A program made the position numbers and the translations under genes. A stretch of DNA of 64,000 nucleotides from Sphingomonas phyllosphaerae. Lineage in GTDB: Bacteria > Pseudomonadota > Alphaproteobacteria > Sphingomonadales > Sphingomonadaceae. The stretch spans positions 2,053,001 to 2,117,000 of the forward strand of contig JAQIJC010000001.1 of the NCBI GenBank assembly GCA_036946405.1, in the 5' to 3' direction. The stretch's first letter is position 1; each line of letters opens with the position of its first letter. Positions 43,917 through 51,935 of this stretch are shown here, piece after piece. The notes beneath the pieces were generated by a model, which saw only the letters and a list, made by a program, of their open reading frames with translations, was not told where the DNA came from and ran no database searches.

Positions 43917-45671
43917 TTATGCCTCTACGGCGCCGAAGTCGGAGCGCGAGCGGCGCCTGCCGCCTTCGCCGCCGCGGTTGAGCGCCAGCCGGACGCGGTC
44001 GAGCAGTTCGGAGCGGCGATAGGGCTTGCTCAGCACGTCGGTGGCGCGCGCGCGCGGGCCGCCGACCACAAGTTCCTCGTTATAGCCCGTCGTCATCAGC
44101 ACCGAGACGGCGGCGTCGCGCTCGACGACCGCGTCGGCAAGCATCAATCCGTTCATTCCACCCGGCATCACCAGATCGGTGAACAACAGGTCGAAGCGAT
44201 CCTTCGGGTGGACCGCATCGAACAAGGTCAGCCCCGCCTCGGCGCTGATCGCGGTCGACACGCGATAGCCCGCGGCCTCGAGGATCTCGCGCGCGATCGC
44301 CAGCACCTCGTCATTGTCCTCGACGACGAGGATATGTTCGGCCCCCTCGCGCGCGGCGCTGGTCGCGGCTTCCGCCTCGACCTGCCCGGTGTCGGGGGTG
44401 CGGTCGGCCTGCATGACCGGGAACAGCATCCGCACCACCGTGCCCTTGCCGGGCGTGCTCTCGATCTCCAGCCGCCCGCCGGACTGACGGACGAAGCCGC
44501 TGGCCATCGCCAGCCCCAGCCCGGTGCCCTTGCCGGTGCCCTTGGTGGTGAAGAATGGCTCGGTGGCGCGCTCCAGCACCTCGGGACTCATGCCCGCGCC
44601 ATTGTCCTCGACCTGCACCACGACATAATCGCCCGACGGCAGATCGTGCGCGGCGGCGTCGCCGTTGAGGTGGCGGGGAAGGGTGGAGATCGTCACCAGC
44701 CCGCCATTCGGCATCGCATCGCGCGCGTTGTTGACGATGTTGAGCAGCGCCATTTCGAGCTGGTCCGGATCGACCACGACATGCTGCAAGCCGCGACGCA
44801 GGCTGAGATGGATGTCGATCTGCTTGTTGACCGAGCTTTCGATCAGGTCGCTGAATTCGGAGACGAGATGCGTGAGATTGAGCGGGCGTGGTTCCAGCCG
44901 GGTCTTGCGCGCGAAGGCGAGCAATTGCCGCGTCAGCTTCGCGCCGCGCTCGGCCGCCGACTGGGCCGCCGCGACGTAGCGCTTCACGCGTTCCGGATCG
45001 CTGGTGTGCGTGACCAATTCGAGATTGCCGTTCACGACCTGCAGCAGATTGTTGAAATCGTGCGCGAGCCCGGCCGTGAGCTGGCCGATCGACTCCATCT
45101 TCTGCGCCTGTCGATAGGATTGCTCCGAATTGCGGCGGCGGGTGACGTCGAGCTGGCTGGCGAAGAAATATTGCAGCTTGCCCTGCGTGTCATAGACCGG
45201 GCCGATGAACACCGCATTCCAGAACGGCGAGCCGTCGCGGCGATAGTTGAGCAATTCCAGCGCGACCGACGAGCGAGTGCGGACCGCCTCGCGCAATTCG
45301 GCGACCGCATTGCGATCGGTCTGCGCGCCTTGCAGGAAGCGACAATTGCGCCCCAGCACTTCATCTTCCTCATAGCCCGTCAGGTCGAGGAATGCCTTGT
45401 TGGCGAAGACGATCGGATTGTCGTGCTTGCTCGGATCGGTGAGCAGCATCGGCATCCGCGTCATCTCGATCGCGGCGAAGAAGACGCCGCCGCGATCCTG
45501 AAGGTTCGGGTTGGTGATCGTGCTTTCACGCCAATGGTGGAGCCCGATCCGCGCGATCGGCTCGCTCGCGCCGACGTCCATCGTGCCCTCGGCCGGGCGA
45601 CCCGCGGCAAGGCCGGTCGGATCGACATCGTCGTGCTGGTTCGGATCGGACGGCTGCACGTTGTCGTTCAT
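43917..45671 (-). CDS. LOV-domain hybrid histidine kinase (blue-light sensor)
   Basis: A 584-residue soluble kinase. The LOV photosensor (residues ~60-180) has GRNCRFLQG with the flavin-adduct Cys110, flavin contacts in IVFANKAFLDLTGY and LLNYRRDGSPFWN, and the signalling Gln173 in FFASQLDVT. The HisKA domain has TAGLAHDFNNLLQ with phospho-His204. The ATPase has LLNIVNNARDAMPNGG, VEDNGAGMS and GTGLGLAM. A C-terminal receiver has acceptor Asp499 in LLFTDLVMPGG and Lys in VLSKPY. No membrane segment. ATG 45671 was chosen at the family-like acidic N-terminus. The phospho-relay partner is not next door. Confidence 0.94.
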   Translation of the reverse strand: MNDNVQPSDPNQHDDVDPTGLAAGRPAEGTMDVGASEPIARIGLHHWRESTITNPNLQDRGGVFFAAIEMTRMPMLLTDPSKHDNPIVFANKAFLDLTGYEEDEVLGRNCRFLQGAQTDRNAVAELREAVRTRSSVALELLNYRRDGSPFWNAVFIGPVYDTQGKLQYFFASQLDVTRRRNSEQSYRQAQKMESIGQLTAGLAHDFNNLLQVVNGNLELVTHTSDPERVKRYVAAAQSAAERGAKLTRQLLAFARKTRLEPRPLNLTHLVSEFSDLIESSVNKQIDIHLSLRRGLQHVVVDPDQLEMALLNIVNNARDAMPNGGLVTISTLPRHLNGDAAAHDLPSGDYVVVQVEDNGAGMSPEVLERATEPFFTTKGTGKGTGLGLAMASGFVRQSGGRLEIESTPGKGTVVRMLFPVMQADRTPDTGQVEAEAATSAAREGAEHILVVEDNDEVLAIAREILEAAGYRVSTAISAEAGLTLFDAVHPKDRFDLLFTDLVMPGGMNGLMLADAVVERDAAVSVLMTTGYNEELVVGGPRARATDVLSKPYRRSELLDRVRLALNRGGEGGRRRSRSDFGAVEA

Positions 45672-45750
45672 TCCCCGGCTGTTACGCACCCCAACCCCCC
45701 GGCGCAAGAAAGGTCGCGCCGGAAAGGAGGGGGGCAGCGGAAAATTCGCG

Positions 45751-46620
45751 TCAACGCGTCGGCACCGGCTCCGCGCCCGAATAGTCGTAGAAGCCGCGGC
45801 CGCTCTTCTTGCCGTACCAGCCGGCCTCGACATATTTGACGAGCAACGGGGCGGGGCGGAACTTCGGGTCGCCGGTGCCTTCGAAGAGCACGCGGATGAT
45901 TTCGAGGCAGGTGTCGAGCCCGATGAAGTCGGCGAGCGTCAGCGGCCCCATCGGGTGATTGAGCCCGAGCTGGCAGGCGAGGTCGATGTCGCGGATCGTC
46001 GCCACGCCCTCGCCGAGCGCGAAGATCGCCTCGTTGAGCATCGGCATCAGCACGCGGTTGACGATGAATCCCGGCGCATCGTTGGCGCGCACCACCGCCT
46101 TGCCGAGCCGCTCGGCGTAGCGCTCGATCGCGGTGACGGTCGCATCGGCGGTGGCAAGGCCGCGGATCACCTCGATCAGCCCCATGACCGGCACCGGATT
46201 GAAGAAGTGCACGCCGATGAAGCGCGCCGCGTCGGGCGCGGCCTGCGCCAGCCGCGTGATCGGGATCGACGAAGTGTTCGAGGCGAGCAAGGCCTCCGGG
46301 CGCAGCACCGCGCCGACATCGGCGAAGATCCGGCGCTTGATCTCCTCGCGCTCGGTGGCGGCCTCGATCACGAGGTCGCAGGGAGCGAAGTCGCTGGCGC
46401 CCGCCACCGGCTCGATCCGCGCCAGCGTGGCGTCGCGCGTTTCCGCGTCGATCTGGCCCTTGTCGAGCGCGCGCGCCAGCCGCTTGGCGATCCCGGCCTT
46501 GCCCGCCTCGGCACGCGCCGCGTCCACGTCGCTGAGCAGCACGCGATAGCCCGCCGCGGCGGATACCTGTGCGATACCCGCGCCCATCTGCCCCGCGCCG
46601 ATTACGCCGACCACCTGCAT
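45751..46620 (-). CDS. 3-hydroxybutyryl-/3-hydroxyacyl-CoA dehydrogenase
   Basis: A 289-residue NAD-dependent enzyme that oxidises L-3-hydroxyacyl-CoA in short-chain fatty-acid or PHB-linked metabolism. The NAD motif is [26 protein letters not shown] and [18 protein letters not shown] carry the catalytic His-Glu dyad region, and [19 protein letters not shown] and [15 protein letters not shown] are conserved in the C-terminal domain. It ends with the family signature [14 protein letters not shown]. The length matches single-domain PaaH/Hbd enzymes. ATG 46620 was chosen over 46638. It stands alone. Confidence 0.94.
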   Translation of the reverse strand: MQVVGVIGAGQMGAGIAQVSAAAGYRVLLSDVDAARAEAGKAGIAKRLARALDKGQIDAETRDATLARIEPVAGASDFAPCDLVIEAATEREEIKRRIFADVGAVLRPEALLASNTSSIPITRLAQAAPDAARFIGVHFFNPVPVMGLIEVIRGLATADATVTAIERYAERLGKAVVRANDAPGFIVNRVLMPMLNEAIFALGEGVATIRDIDLACQLGLNHPMGPLTLADFIGLDTCLEIIRVLFEGTGDPKFRPAPLLVKYVEAGWYGKKSGRGFYDYSGAEPVPTR

Positions 46621-46695
46621 CTGCCATCTCCTATTCATGTTGACGCGCCTTTAACCTGCCGCGGTGACGATGCGCCAGCAGCAGGGGGCAAGGCG

Positions 46696-47787
46696 ATGAA
46701 AAGAGTGGCACTCGGGGCCGTACTGGCGCTGGTCGCCTGTTCGCGGCAGCCCGCCGACGCCCCGTCGCCGACCGCTACCTCCACGGTCGCGGGGCGCCCG
46801 ACCCCTGTGGCCACGACGGCCGGCGACGATCATGCGGTGCCGCGGCCGGCTGAGCAGAAGACGTTCCGCGATTGGACGGTGGCGTGCGACAATGTCGCGC
46901 ACTGCGCGATGGCGTCGCTGGGCACCGATGCCGACTTTCCGGCGGTGACGATGCAGGTCGCGCGCGCCGCCGGGCCGGATGGCGCGGTCGAGGTCGCGCT
47001 CGCCATGCCGCAGGGCGACGGCGATGCGCCCGCGACGCTGCGGATCGACGGGCAGGCGTTCGCGGTCGCGGGGGACGGGCTGAGCGGTGCGGCGGCGGCG
47101 ACGATCGCGCGCGCGCTCGCCGAGGCGACGACGATCGAGGCGCTCGACAGAAGCGGCAAGCGGCTCGGCACGATCCCGGCGGCGGGTGCGTCCGCGGCGC
47201 TGCGCTATATCGATGCGCAGCAGGGGCGTGCGGGGACGGTGACCGCGCTGGTCGCCCGCGGCGACGGGCCGGCGACGAAGGTGCCACCGGCGCACGCCGC
47301 CCCCCGCGTGCGGGCGGTCGCGTTCGCGGGCGAGGCGGCGACTCTGACGCCGGCGTTGCTGGCGGGGATGCGCCGGACGGCGGAATGCGACCCGTCGTTC
47401 GCTGGGCCGGCGCCGCGTGCGCATGGACTGACCGACGGGGCGACGCTGGTGCTGCTGCCGTGTTCGGCGGGGGCCTATAACGAGATCGACGCCTTGTTCG
47501 TCGTGCGTGACGGCAAGGCGACGCCGGCCGGGATCGATGCGCCCGCCGGGTTCGAGCAAACCGGCGCGGATTCGCAGACCCCGGTGCACAGCGTCATCAA
47601 CGGCGACGTCGAGGGCGGCGTGCTGCACAGCTATGCCAAGGGGCGCGGGCTCGGCGATTGCGGCGTGATGCAGTCGTTCGTGTGGGATGGCGCGCGATTG
47701 CGGCTGGTCGAGCAGCGCAGCATGGGCGAATGCCGCGGCAACCCCGATTACCTGCCGGTGTGGCGCGCGCGCGTGGTGCGCGGGTGA
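46696..47787 (+). CDS. DUF1176 lipoprotein
   Basis: A 363-residue exported protein with a lipobox (LALVACSR) after a short signal, so it is probably a lipoprotein. The body starts TFRDWTVACDNVAHCAM, typical of DUF1176, in which early Cys pairs and a C-terminal CGVMQSFVWDGARLRL are conserved. Several Cys are spaced to form periplasmic disulfides. Family function unknown. The stop overlaps the start of a second DUF1176 gene (GTGA 47784-47787), showing tandem duplication. Confidence 0.8.
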   Translation: MKRVALGAVLALVACSRQPADAPSPTATSTVAGRPTPVATTAGDDHAVPRPAEQKTFRDWTVACDNVAHCAMASLGTDADFPAVTMQVARAAGPDGAVEVALAMPQGDGDAPATLRIDGQAFAVAGDGLSGAAAATIARALAEATTIEALDRSGKRLGTIPAAGASAALRYIDAQQGRAGTVTALVARGDGPATKVPPAHAAPRVRAVAFAGEAATLTPALLAGMRRTAECDPSFAGPAPRAHGLTDGATLVLLPCSAGAYNEIDALFVVRDGKATPAGIDAPAGFEQTGADSQTPVHSVINGDVEGGVLHSYAKGRGLGDCGVMQSFVWDGARLRLVEQRSMGECRGNPDYLPVWRARVVRG

Positions 47788-48650
47788 GCGTCGCGCTGTG
47801 GCTGGCGCTGCAAGGGGCGGCGGAGACGGGCGACTGGCGGGTGATCTGCGACGATCGCCGGCGCTGCGTCGCCTTGTCGCAGGTGCCGAACGGCGGCGAG
47901 CCCGACGCCTATCCGCTGGTGGTGCTGCGCCGCGACGGGGCGGTCGCGGCGATCGACCTTCCGATCCCGCCGTCGGTCGCGGCGGGAACGCGGATGACGG
48001 TGGCGATCGACGGGCGGACGGTTGCGCAGTTGATTGCGCCGGGAGGCGGGACGGGGCTGTCGCTGCCGTTTTCGGGCAAGCTGGCCGGTGCGCTGCGTCG
48101 GGGGCGGATGCTGACGCTGGCTGAGCCGGGTGGGCGGGTGCGCTCGCGGGTCTGGCTCACCGGGTTGACTGCGGCAATGTCCGCGCTTGCCGACGCGCGC
48201 CCGGTGCCGGCGACGGAAACCGTGATCGACATGCCGCCGGTCGGGGCGCACGCGCCGCGCAGTCTGTCGCGTAAGCAGCTGGAGAAACTGGTCGGCAAGC
48301 CCGCCAAAGGTTGCGCGACGGTCTATGCGCGCGGTTACCGGCTGGATGCGGCGCACACGCTGCTGGAAGTGGTGTCGCCGTGTCGTGGGGCGGGGGCGCT
48401 GCCCTATGTCGCCCCGGACAAGGGCGACACCCGACCCGCCGTCGACCTGCCCGCGACCGGCGCGTGGGAGCCGGCGCGGCGACGTTATGCGGTGCTGTTG
48501 CCGGCGACGGCAGGGCGGGATTGTGGGGTCCGACGCGACTTCGTCTGGGATGGCGCGCGCTTCCGGCTGGCCGAGGAGCGCGTGATCGCCGAGTGCCAGA
48601 GAGCGACCTATGAGGTGACGACCTATCGCGCCGTGGTGCGGGGCGGCTAG
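47784..48650 (+). CDS. Second DUF1176 protein (tandem paralogue)
   Basis: A 288-residue relative of the preceding product. TGDWRVICDDRRRCVAL parallels FRDWTVACDNVAHCAM, and CGVRRDFVWDGARFRLAEE parallels CGVMQSFVWDGARLRLVEQ. It begins at GTG inside the end of the first gene. VSVALWLALQGAAETGDW is a short N-terminus that may act as a weak signal peptide, but no lipobox is present. Divergence between the two is high outside the end motifs. Function unknown; secretion is inferred from the partner and the Cys pattern. Confidence 0.75.
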   Translation: MSVALWLALQGAAETGDWRVICDDRRRCVALSQVPNGGEPDAYPLVVLRRDGAVAAIDLPIPPSVAAGTRMTVAIDGRTVAQLIAPGGGTGLSLPFSGKLAGALRRGRMLTLAEPGGRVRSRVWLTGLTAAMSALADARPVPATETVIDMPPVGAHAPRSLSRKQLEKLVGKPAKGCATVYARGYRLDAAHTLLEVVSPCRGAGALPYVAPDKGDTRPAVDLPATGAWEPARRRYAVLLPATAGRDCGVRRDFVWDGARFRLAEERVIAECQRATYEVTTYRAVVRGG

Positions 48651-48670
48651 GGCGGCCTCCTCCCTTCTTC

Positions 48671-48752
48671 GTCATCCCGGACTTGATCCGGGATCCCGCT
48701 TCTGCCTCGGATGCGCGAAAAAAGCGGGCCCCCGGCTCGCGGCCGGGGCGAC
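48671..48752. repeat. Palindromic repeat (GTCATCCCGG family)
   Basis: GTCATCCCGGACTTGATCCG starts the left arm; GGCCGGGGCGAC ends a diverged right arm, and inner CCCGCTT/AAGCGGG pair. Related to 1186-1265. The rest of the spacer (48651-48878) shows nothing else I can name. Confidence 0.7.
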
Positions 48753-48878
48753 GACTGGAGAAACACCCGTATCAATCCGGGTAAGCGGCGGATTGCGCGG
48801 GCCGGTCGAGGGTGTAGCATGGCCGGATCAGGCACCGGCAACCCGCCGGTCCGCCACATCCCGGATGCCACCCTGCCG

Positions 48879-50375
48879 ATGATCGTTCGCCCGCTGTCGC
48901 TCGCCGCCCTGTTGCTCGCCACCACCGCGCCTGCGCTGGCGCAGACCGACAAGACCACCACTACCGTCGAGAAGAAGCAGGAGGACGACAAGCAGCAGCA
49001 ACCGCCGCTGCCTGCCGACAAGACGATCACGCAAACCGCGCGGATCGGCGGTCGCGCGATAACTTACAAGGCGACCGTCGGCACGATCGCGGTGCGTGAC
49101 GAGAAGGGCAAGGAGATCGGGCAGGTGGTCTACACCGCCTATACCGTGCCCGGTGGCGACGCCGCGCGCCCCGTCACCTTCGCATTCAACGGCGGCCCCG
49201 GCGCGGCGTCGGTCTACCTCAACATGGGCGCGGTCGGGCCGAAGCGCGTGCAGTTCGGCGCGCAGGGCGACTCGCCATCGGACGCGCCGATCGCGCGCGA
49301 CAATCCCAATAGCTGGCTCGACATGACCGATCTGGTCTTCATCGATCCGATCGGCACCGGGTTCAGCCGCAGCCTGGTCGATGCCGATGCGACCAAAAAG
49401 GCGTTCTACGCCAACGATCCCGACATCAAATATCTGTCGAAGGTGGTGTACGACTGGCTGGTCAAGGAAGGCCGGCTGCGCTCGCCCAAATATGTGATGG
49501 GCGAAAGCTATGGCGGTTATCGCGCGCCGCGCATCGCCTATGAACTGCAATCGCAGATCGGCGTCGGGATCAACGGGCTCATCATGGTGTCGCCCTATCT
49601 CGATCCGGCCTCGGGTGATGGCGCGACCGCTTTGTCGCCCTTGCCGTGGATGATCGACCTGCCGTCGATGGCGGCGGCCAATCTGGAGCGCAAGGGGCAG
49701 CTGACCCCGGCGGCGATGGCCGAGGTCGAGGCCTACACGCGCGGCGACTTCGCGCGCGACCTGTTGCTAGGCCGCGCGAACGCCGAGGCGGTACAGCGCG
49801 TCGTCAGCAACGTCACGCGGCTGACCGGGCTCGACCCGGCGCTGGTGCAGCGGATGGGCGGGCGCGTCGACAGCCGCACCTTCCTGCGCGAAGTCCATCG
49901 GAACGACGCGACGATCGGCAGCATCTATGATTCGAACGTCACCGCGTTCGATCCCTTCCCGTGGTCGCCGCGGCAGGAGTCGAACGATCCGCTGCTCGAC
50001 TCGCTGATCGCGCCGACCACCAGCGCGATGGTCGATTTCGTGACGCGCGAGGTCGGCTGGAAGACCGACGCGCGCTACAATGCGTTGTCCTATGCGGTGA
50101 ATGCGGCATGGGATCGCGGGCAGCCCGCCGATACGCCCGTGTCCGACCTGCGCAAGGCGATCGCCAACGATCCGAAGATGCGCGTGATGATCGTGCACGG
50201 CTGGGACGACCTGTCGTGCCCGTTCTTCGCCTCGCGGCTGATCGTCGACCAGATGCCGGCGTTCGGCGTGGCCGAGCGCGTGCAACTGCGCGTCTATCCG
50301 GGTGGGCACATGTTCTACAGCCGGACGGATAGCGGCGCGTCCTTCAAGGCCGATGCGGCGGCGATGTATCGGTAA
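48879..50375 (+). CDS. S10 family serine carboxypeptidase
   Basis: A 498-residue exported peptidase with signal peptide VRPLSLAALLLATTAPALAQ. The S10 oxyanion region is seen in TFAFNGGPGAASVYLNMG, the catalytic Ser in MGESYGGYRAPRIAYEL, the Asp in VHGWDDLSCP and the His in YPGGHMFYS. FIDPIGTGFS is also a family marker. It would trim C-terminal residues from peptides in the periplasm. ATG 48879 is chosen for the signal peptide though it lacks a good Shine-Dalgarno; ATG 48819, preceded by GAGGG, would add 20 residues. An acidic Gln/Lys-rich spacer follows the signal. Confidence 0.92.
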   Translation: MIVRPLSLAALLLATTAPALAQTDKTTTTVEKKQEDDKQQQPPLPADKTITQTARIGGRAITYKATVGTIAVRDEKGKEIGQVVYTAYTVPGGDAARPVTFAFNGGPGAASVYLNMGAVGPKRVQFGAQGDSPSDAPIARDNPNSWLDMTDLVFIDPIGTGFSRSLVDADATKKAFYANDPDIKYLSKVVYDWLVKEGRLRSPKYVMGESYGGYRAPRIAYELQSQIGVGINGLIMVSPYLDPASGDGATALSPLPWMIDLPSMAAANLERKGQLTPAAMAEVEAYTRGDFARDLLLGRANAEAVQRVVSNVTRLTGLDPALVQRMGGRVDSRTFLREVHRNDATIGSIYDSNVTAFDPFPWSPRQESNDPLLDSLIAPTTSAMVDFVTREVGWKTDARYNALSYAVNAAWDRGQPADTPVSDLRKAIANDPKMRVMIVHGWDDLSCPFFASRLIVDQMPAFGVAERVQLRVYPGGHMFYSRTDSGASFKADAAAMYR

Positions 50376-50642
50376 GACGTGAGAGATACAGCATTTCGCT
50401 TGGCATGATCGTGCCCCCATCTCTCCGTTCGCCCTGAGCTTGTCGAAGGGCGTGTTGCGGGGCGCGTGCTTCGACAAGCTCAGCACGAACGGGGGATGGG
50501 GCGGGCCGGCGATTGGATCGTCGTACCGTGCTTGAACCGGGACATCGTTGGCTGCCCGTCACTGCGAGCGCAGCGAAGCAATCCAGGGCGTCCTGATCCG
50601 GCCCTGGATTGCTTCGCTGCGCTCGCAGTGACGGGTTACAGC
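50376..50642. repeat. Two palindromic repeats after the S10 gene
   Basis: First: GTTCGCCCTGAGCTTGTCGA (from 50428) faces TTCGACAAGCTCAGCACGAAC in part, ending at 50490; this type is common in sphingomonads. Second: a perfect 35-base arm pair, 50555-50589 and 50601-50635, with core GCGAAGCAATCCAG, 11-base loop. No gene. Confidence 0.85.
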
Positions 50643-50812
50643 TAGAGTGTGATCCACCCGGTTTGAACCACTTCCCATCGTCACCCCGGCGAAGGCTGGG
50701 GCCCAGTTGGGAAGGTCTACGAAATCAAGGCGCGACCTACATCATCAGCGTCCCCCAACTGGGCCCCGGCTTTCGCCGGGGTGACGCTTCAGCTTGGATG
50801 GATTACACTCTA
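50643..50812. mobile_element. IS630/mariner-type MITE, copy 2
   Basis: Second copy of the element at 37904. The core (50645-50810) is 166 bases, flanked by TA on both sides (50643-50644, 50811-50812). The ends read GAGTGTGATCCA and TGGATTACACTC, the right one with one change. Internal sequence is nearly identical, including GGTCTACGAAATCAAGGCGC, which is unique to this element here. It inserted eight bases after another palindrome. Confidence 0.78.
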
Positions 50813-50958
50813 GGATTAGCCGAGGAGAAGCGCGCGCCGGATCAGGGCAGGGCGACGGCAAAGCCGCCGCCTTTACGTCGGACGCGCGGCGGTGCCGCGC
50901 GCCGGCCGATCCCGGCCTTGCGCGGGCCGGTGGCCCGCGCAGCGCCGCGCGGGCGCGG
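50813..50958. other. GC-rich spacer after the MITE
   Basis: These 146 bases before the agmatine deiminase stop are extremely GC-rich. A short palindrome, CGCGGGCCGGTGGCCCGCG, lies near 50924-50942, and GCGCGGCGGTGCCGCGCGC is close upstream. No T-run supports a terminator. No gene seen. Confidence 0.45.
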
Positions 50959-51924
50959 CTAGGCCGGGATTTGCTGGCTGATGCAGTGGAAGCTGCCGCC
51001 GCCGGTCAGGATCGCGTCGGCGCGCAGCCCGACCACCTCGCGACCGGGGAACAAGGCGCGGATCGCCGCGACCCCGGCGTCGTCATATTCGGTGCCATAG
51101 ACCGGCACGACCACTGCGGCATTCCCGATGTAGAAGTTCATATAGCTGGCCGGCACGACCTGTTCGTCGCGCAGCACGCGACCGGGGGAGGGCACCTCGA
51201 CCACCTCGATCCCCATCGCGCGCGCGCGGATCGCGGCGTCCTGAAAGACCTGCCAGTTCGGATCGTTCTCCTCCGCGCGCGGCAGCGCGAGCCGGTTCGG
51301 CGCGACGAACCGCGCCAGATTGTCGACGTGCCCGTCGGTGTGGTCGTTGAGCAGGCCGTTGCCGAGCCACAGCACGCGCGTCAGCCCGAGGTCGTCGGCA
51401 AGGCGCTGCTCGATCTCCGCCTTCGACATGCGCGGGTTGCGGTTGGGATTGAGCAGGCATTGCTCGGTCGTCACCACCAGACCGGTGCCGTCGCCATCGA
51501 TCGCGCCGCCTTCGAGGATCCAGCCGCACGGCAAGACCGTCAGCCCGCGCGCGCGCCCGAGCCGGGCGCCGATATCGTCGTCGCCTTCCAGCTCGTACTT
51601 GCCACCCCAGCCGTTGAAGCCGAAATCGCGCGCCTTGCCGTCGCCGCCGACGATCGGGGCGGTATCGCGCAGCCAGATATCGCCGAACGGCTCGACGACC
51701 ACCTCCGCGAACGGCGCGCGCTGACGCGCGTCGCTGGCGGCCTCGTCATCGGCGGCGACCAGCAGCACCTGCTCGCCACGCCCATCGGCGTGGACGGCAC
51801 GAGCGAAGGCGGTCACCTCGTCGCGCGCCTCGTCGAGGTCCTCCAGCCACAATTCGGGATGACTGGGATAGCCGATCCAGACGGCGGCGTGCGGAGCCCA
51901 TTCGGGCGGCGGGGTCTTGGTCAT
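50959..51924 (-). CDS. aguA: Agmatine deiminase
   Basis: A 321-residue cytoplasmic enzyme that converts agmatine to N-carbamoylputrescine for polyamine synthesis or arginine/agmatine use. HAAVWIGYPSHPELW is the family opening. WLRDTAPI, FNGWGGKY, EGGAIDGDG and NDHTDGHVDN line the active site. The catalytic Cys is in TGGGSFHCISQQIP at the C-terminus. Length is slightly short of many (about 340-370) but all motifs are present. Its usual partner, N-carbamoylputrescine amidase, is not adjacent. ATG 51924 follows the M28 gene by 11 bases, so they are probably cotranscribed. Confidence 0.94.
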   Translation of the reverse strand: MTKTPPPEWAPHAAVWIGYPSHPELWLEDLDEARDEVTAFARAVHADGRGEQVLLVAADDEAASDARQRAPFAEVVVEPFGDIWLRDTAPIVGGDGKARDFGFNGWGGKYELEGDDDIGARLGRARGLTVLPCGWILEGGAIDGDGTGLVVTTEQCLLNPNRNPRMSKAEIEQRLADDLGLTRVLWLGNGLLNDHTDGHVDNLARFVAPNRLALPRAEENDPNWQVFQDAAIRARAMGIEVVEVPSPGRVLRDEQVVPASYMNFYIGNAAVVVPVYGTEYDDAGVAAIRALFPGREVVGLRADAILTGGGSFHCISQQIPA

Positions 51925-51935
51925 CGTCGTCCCTC

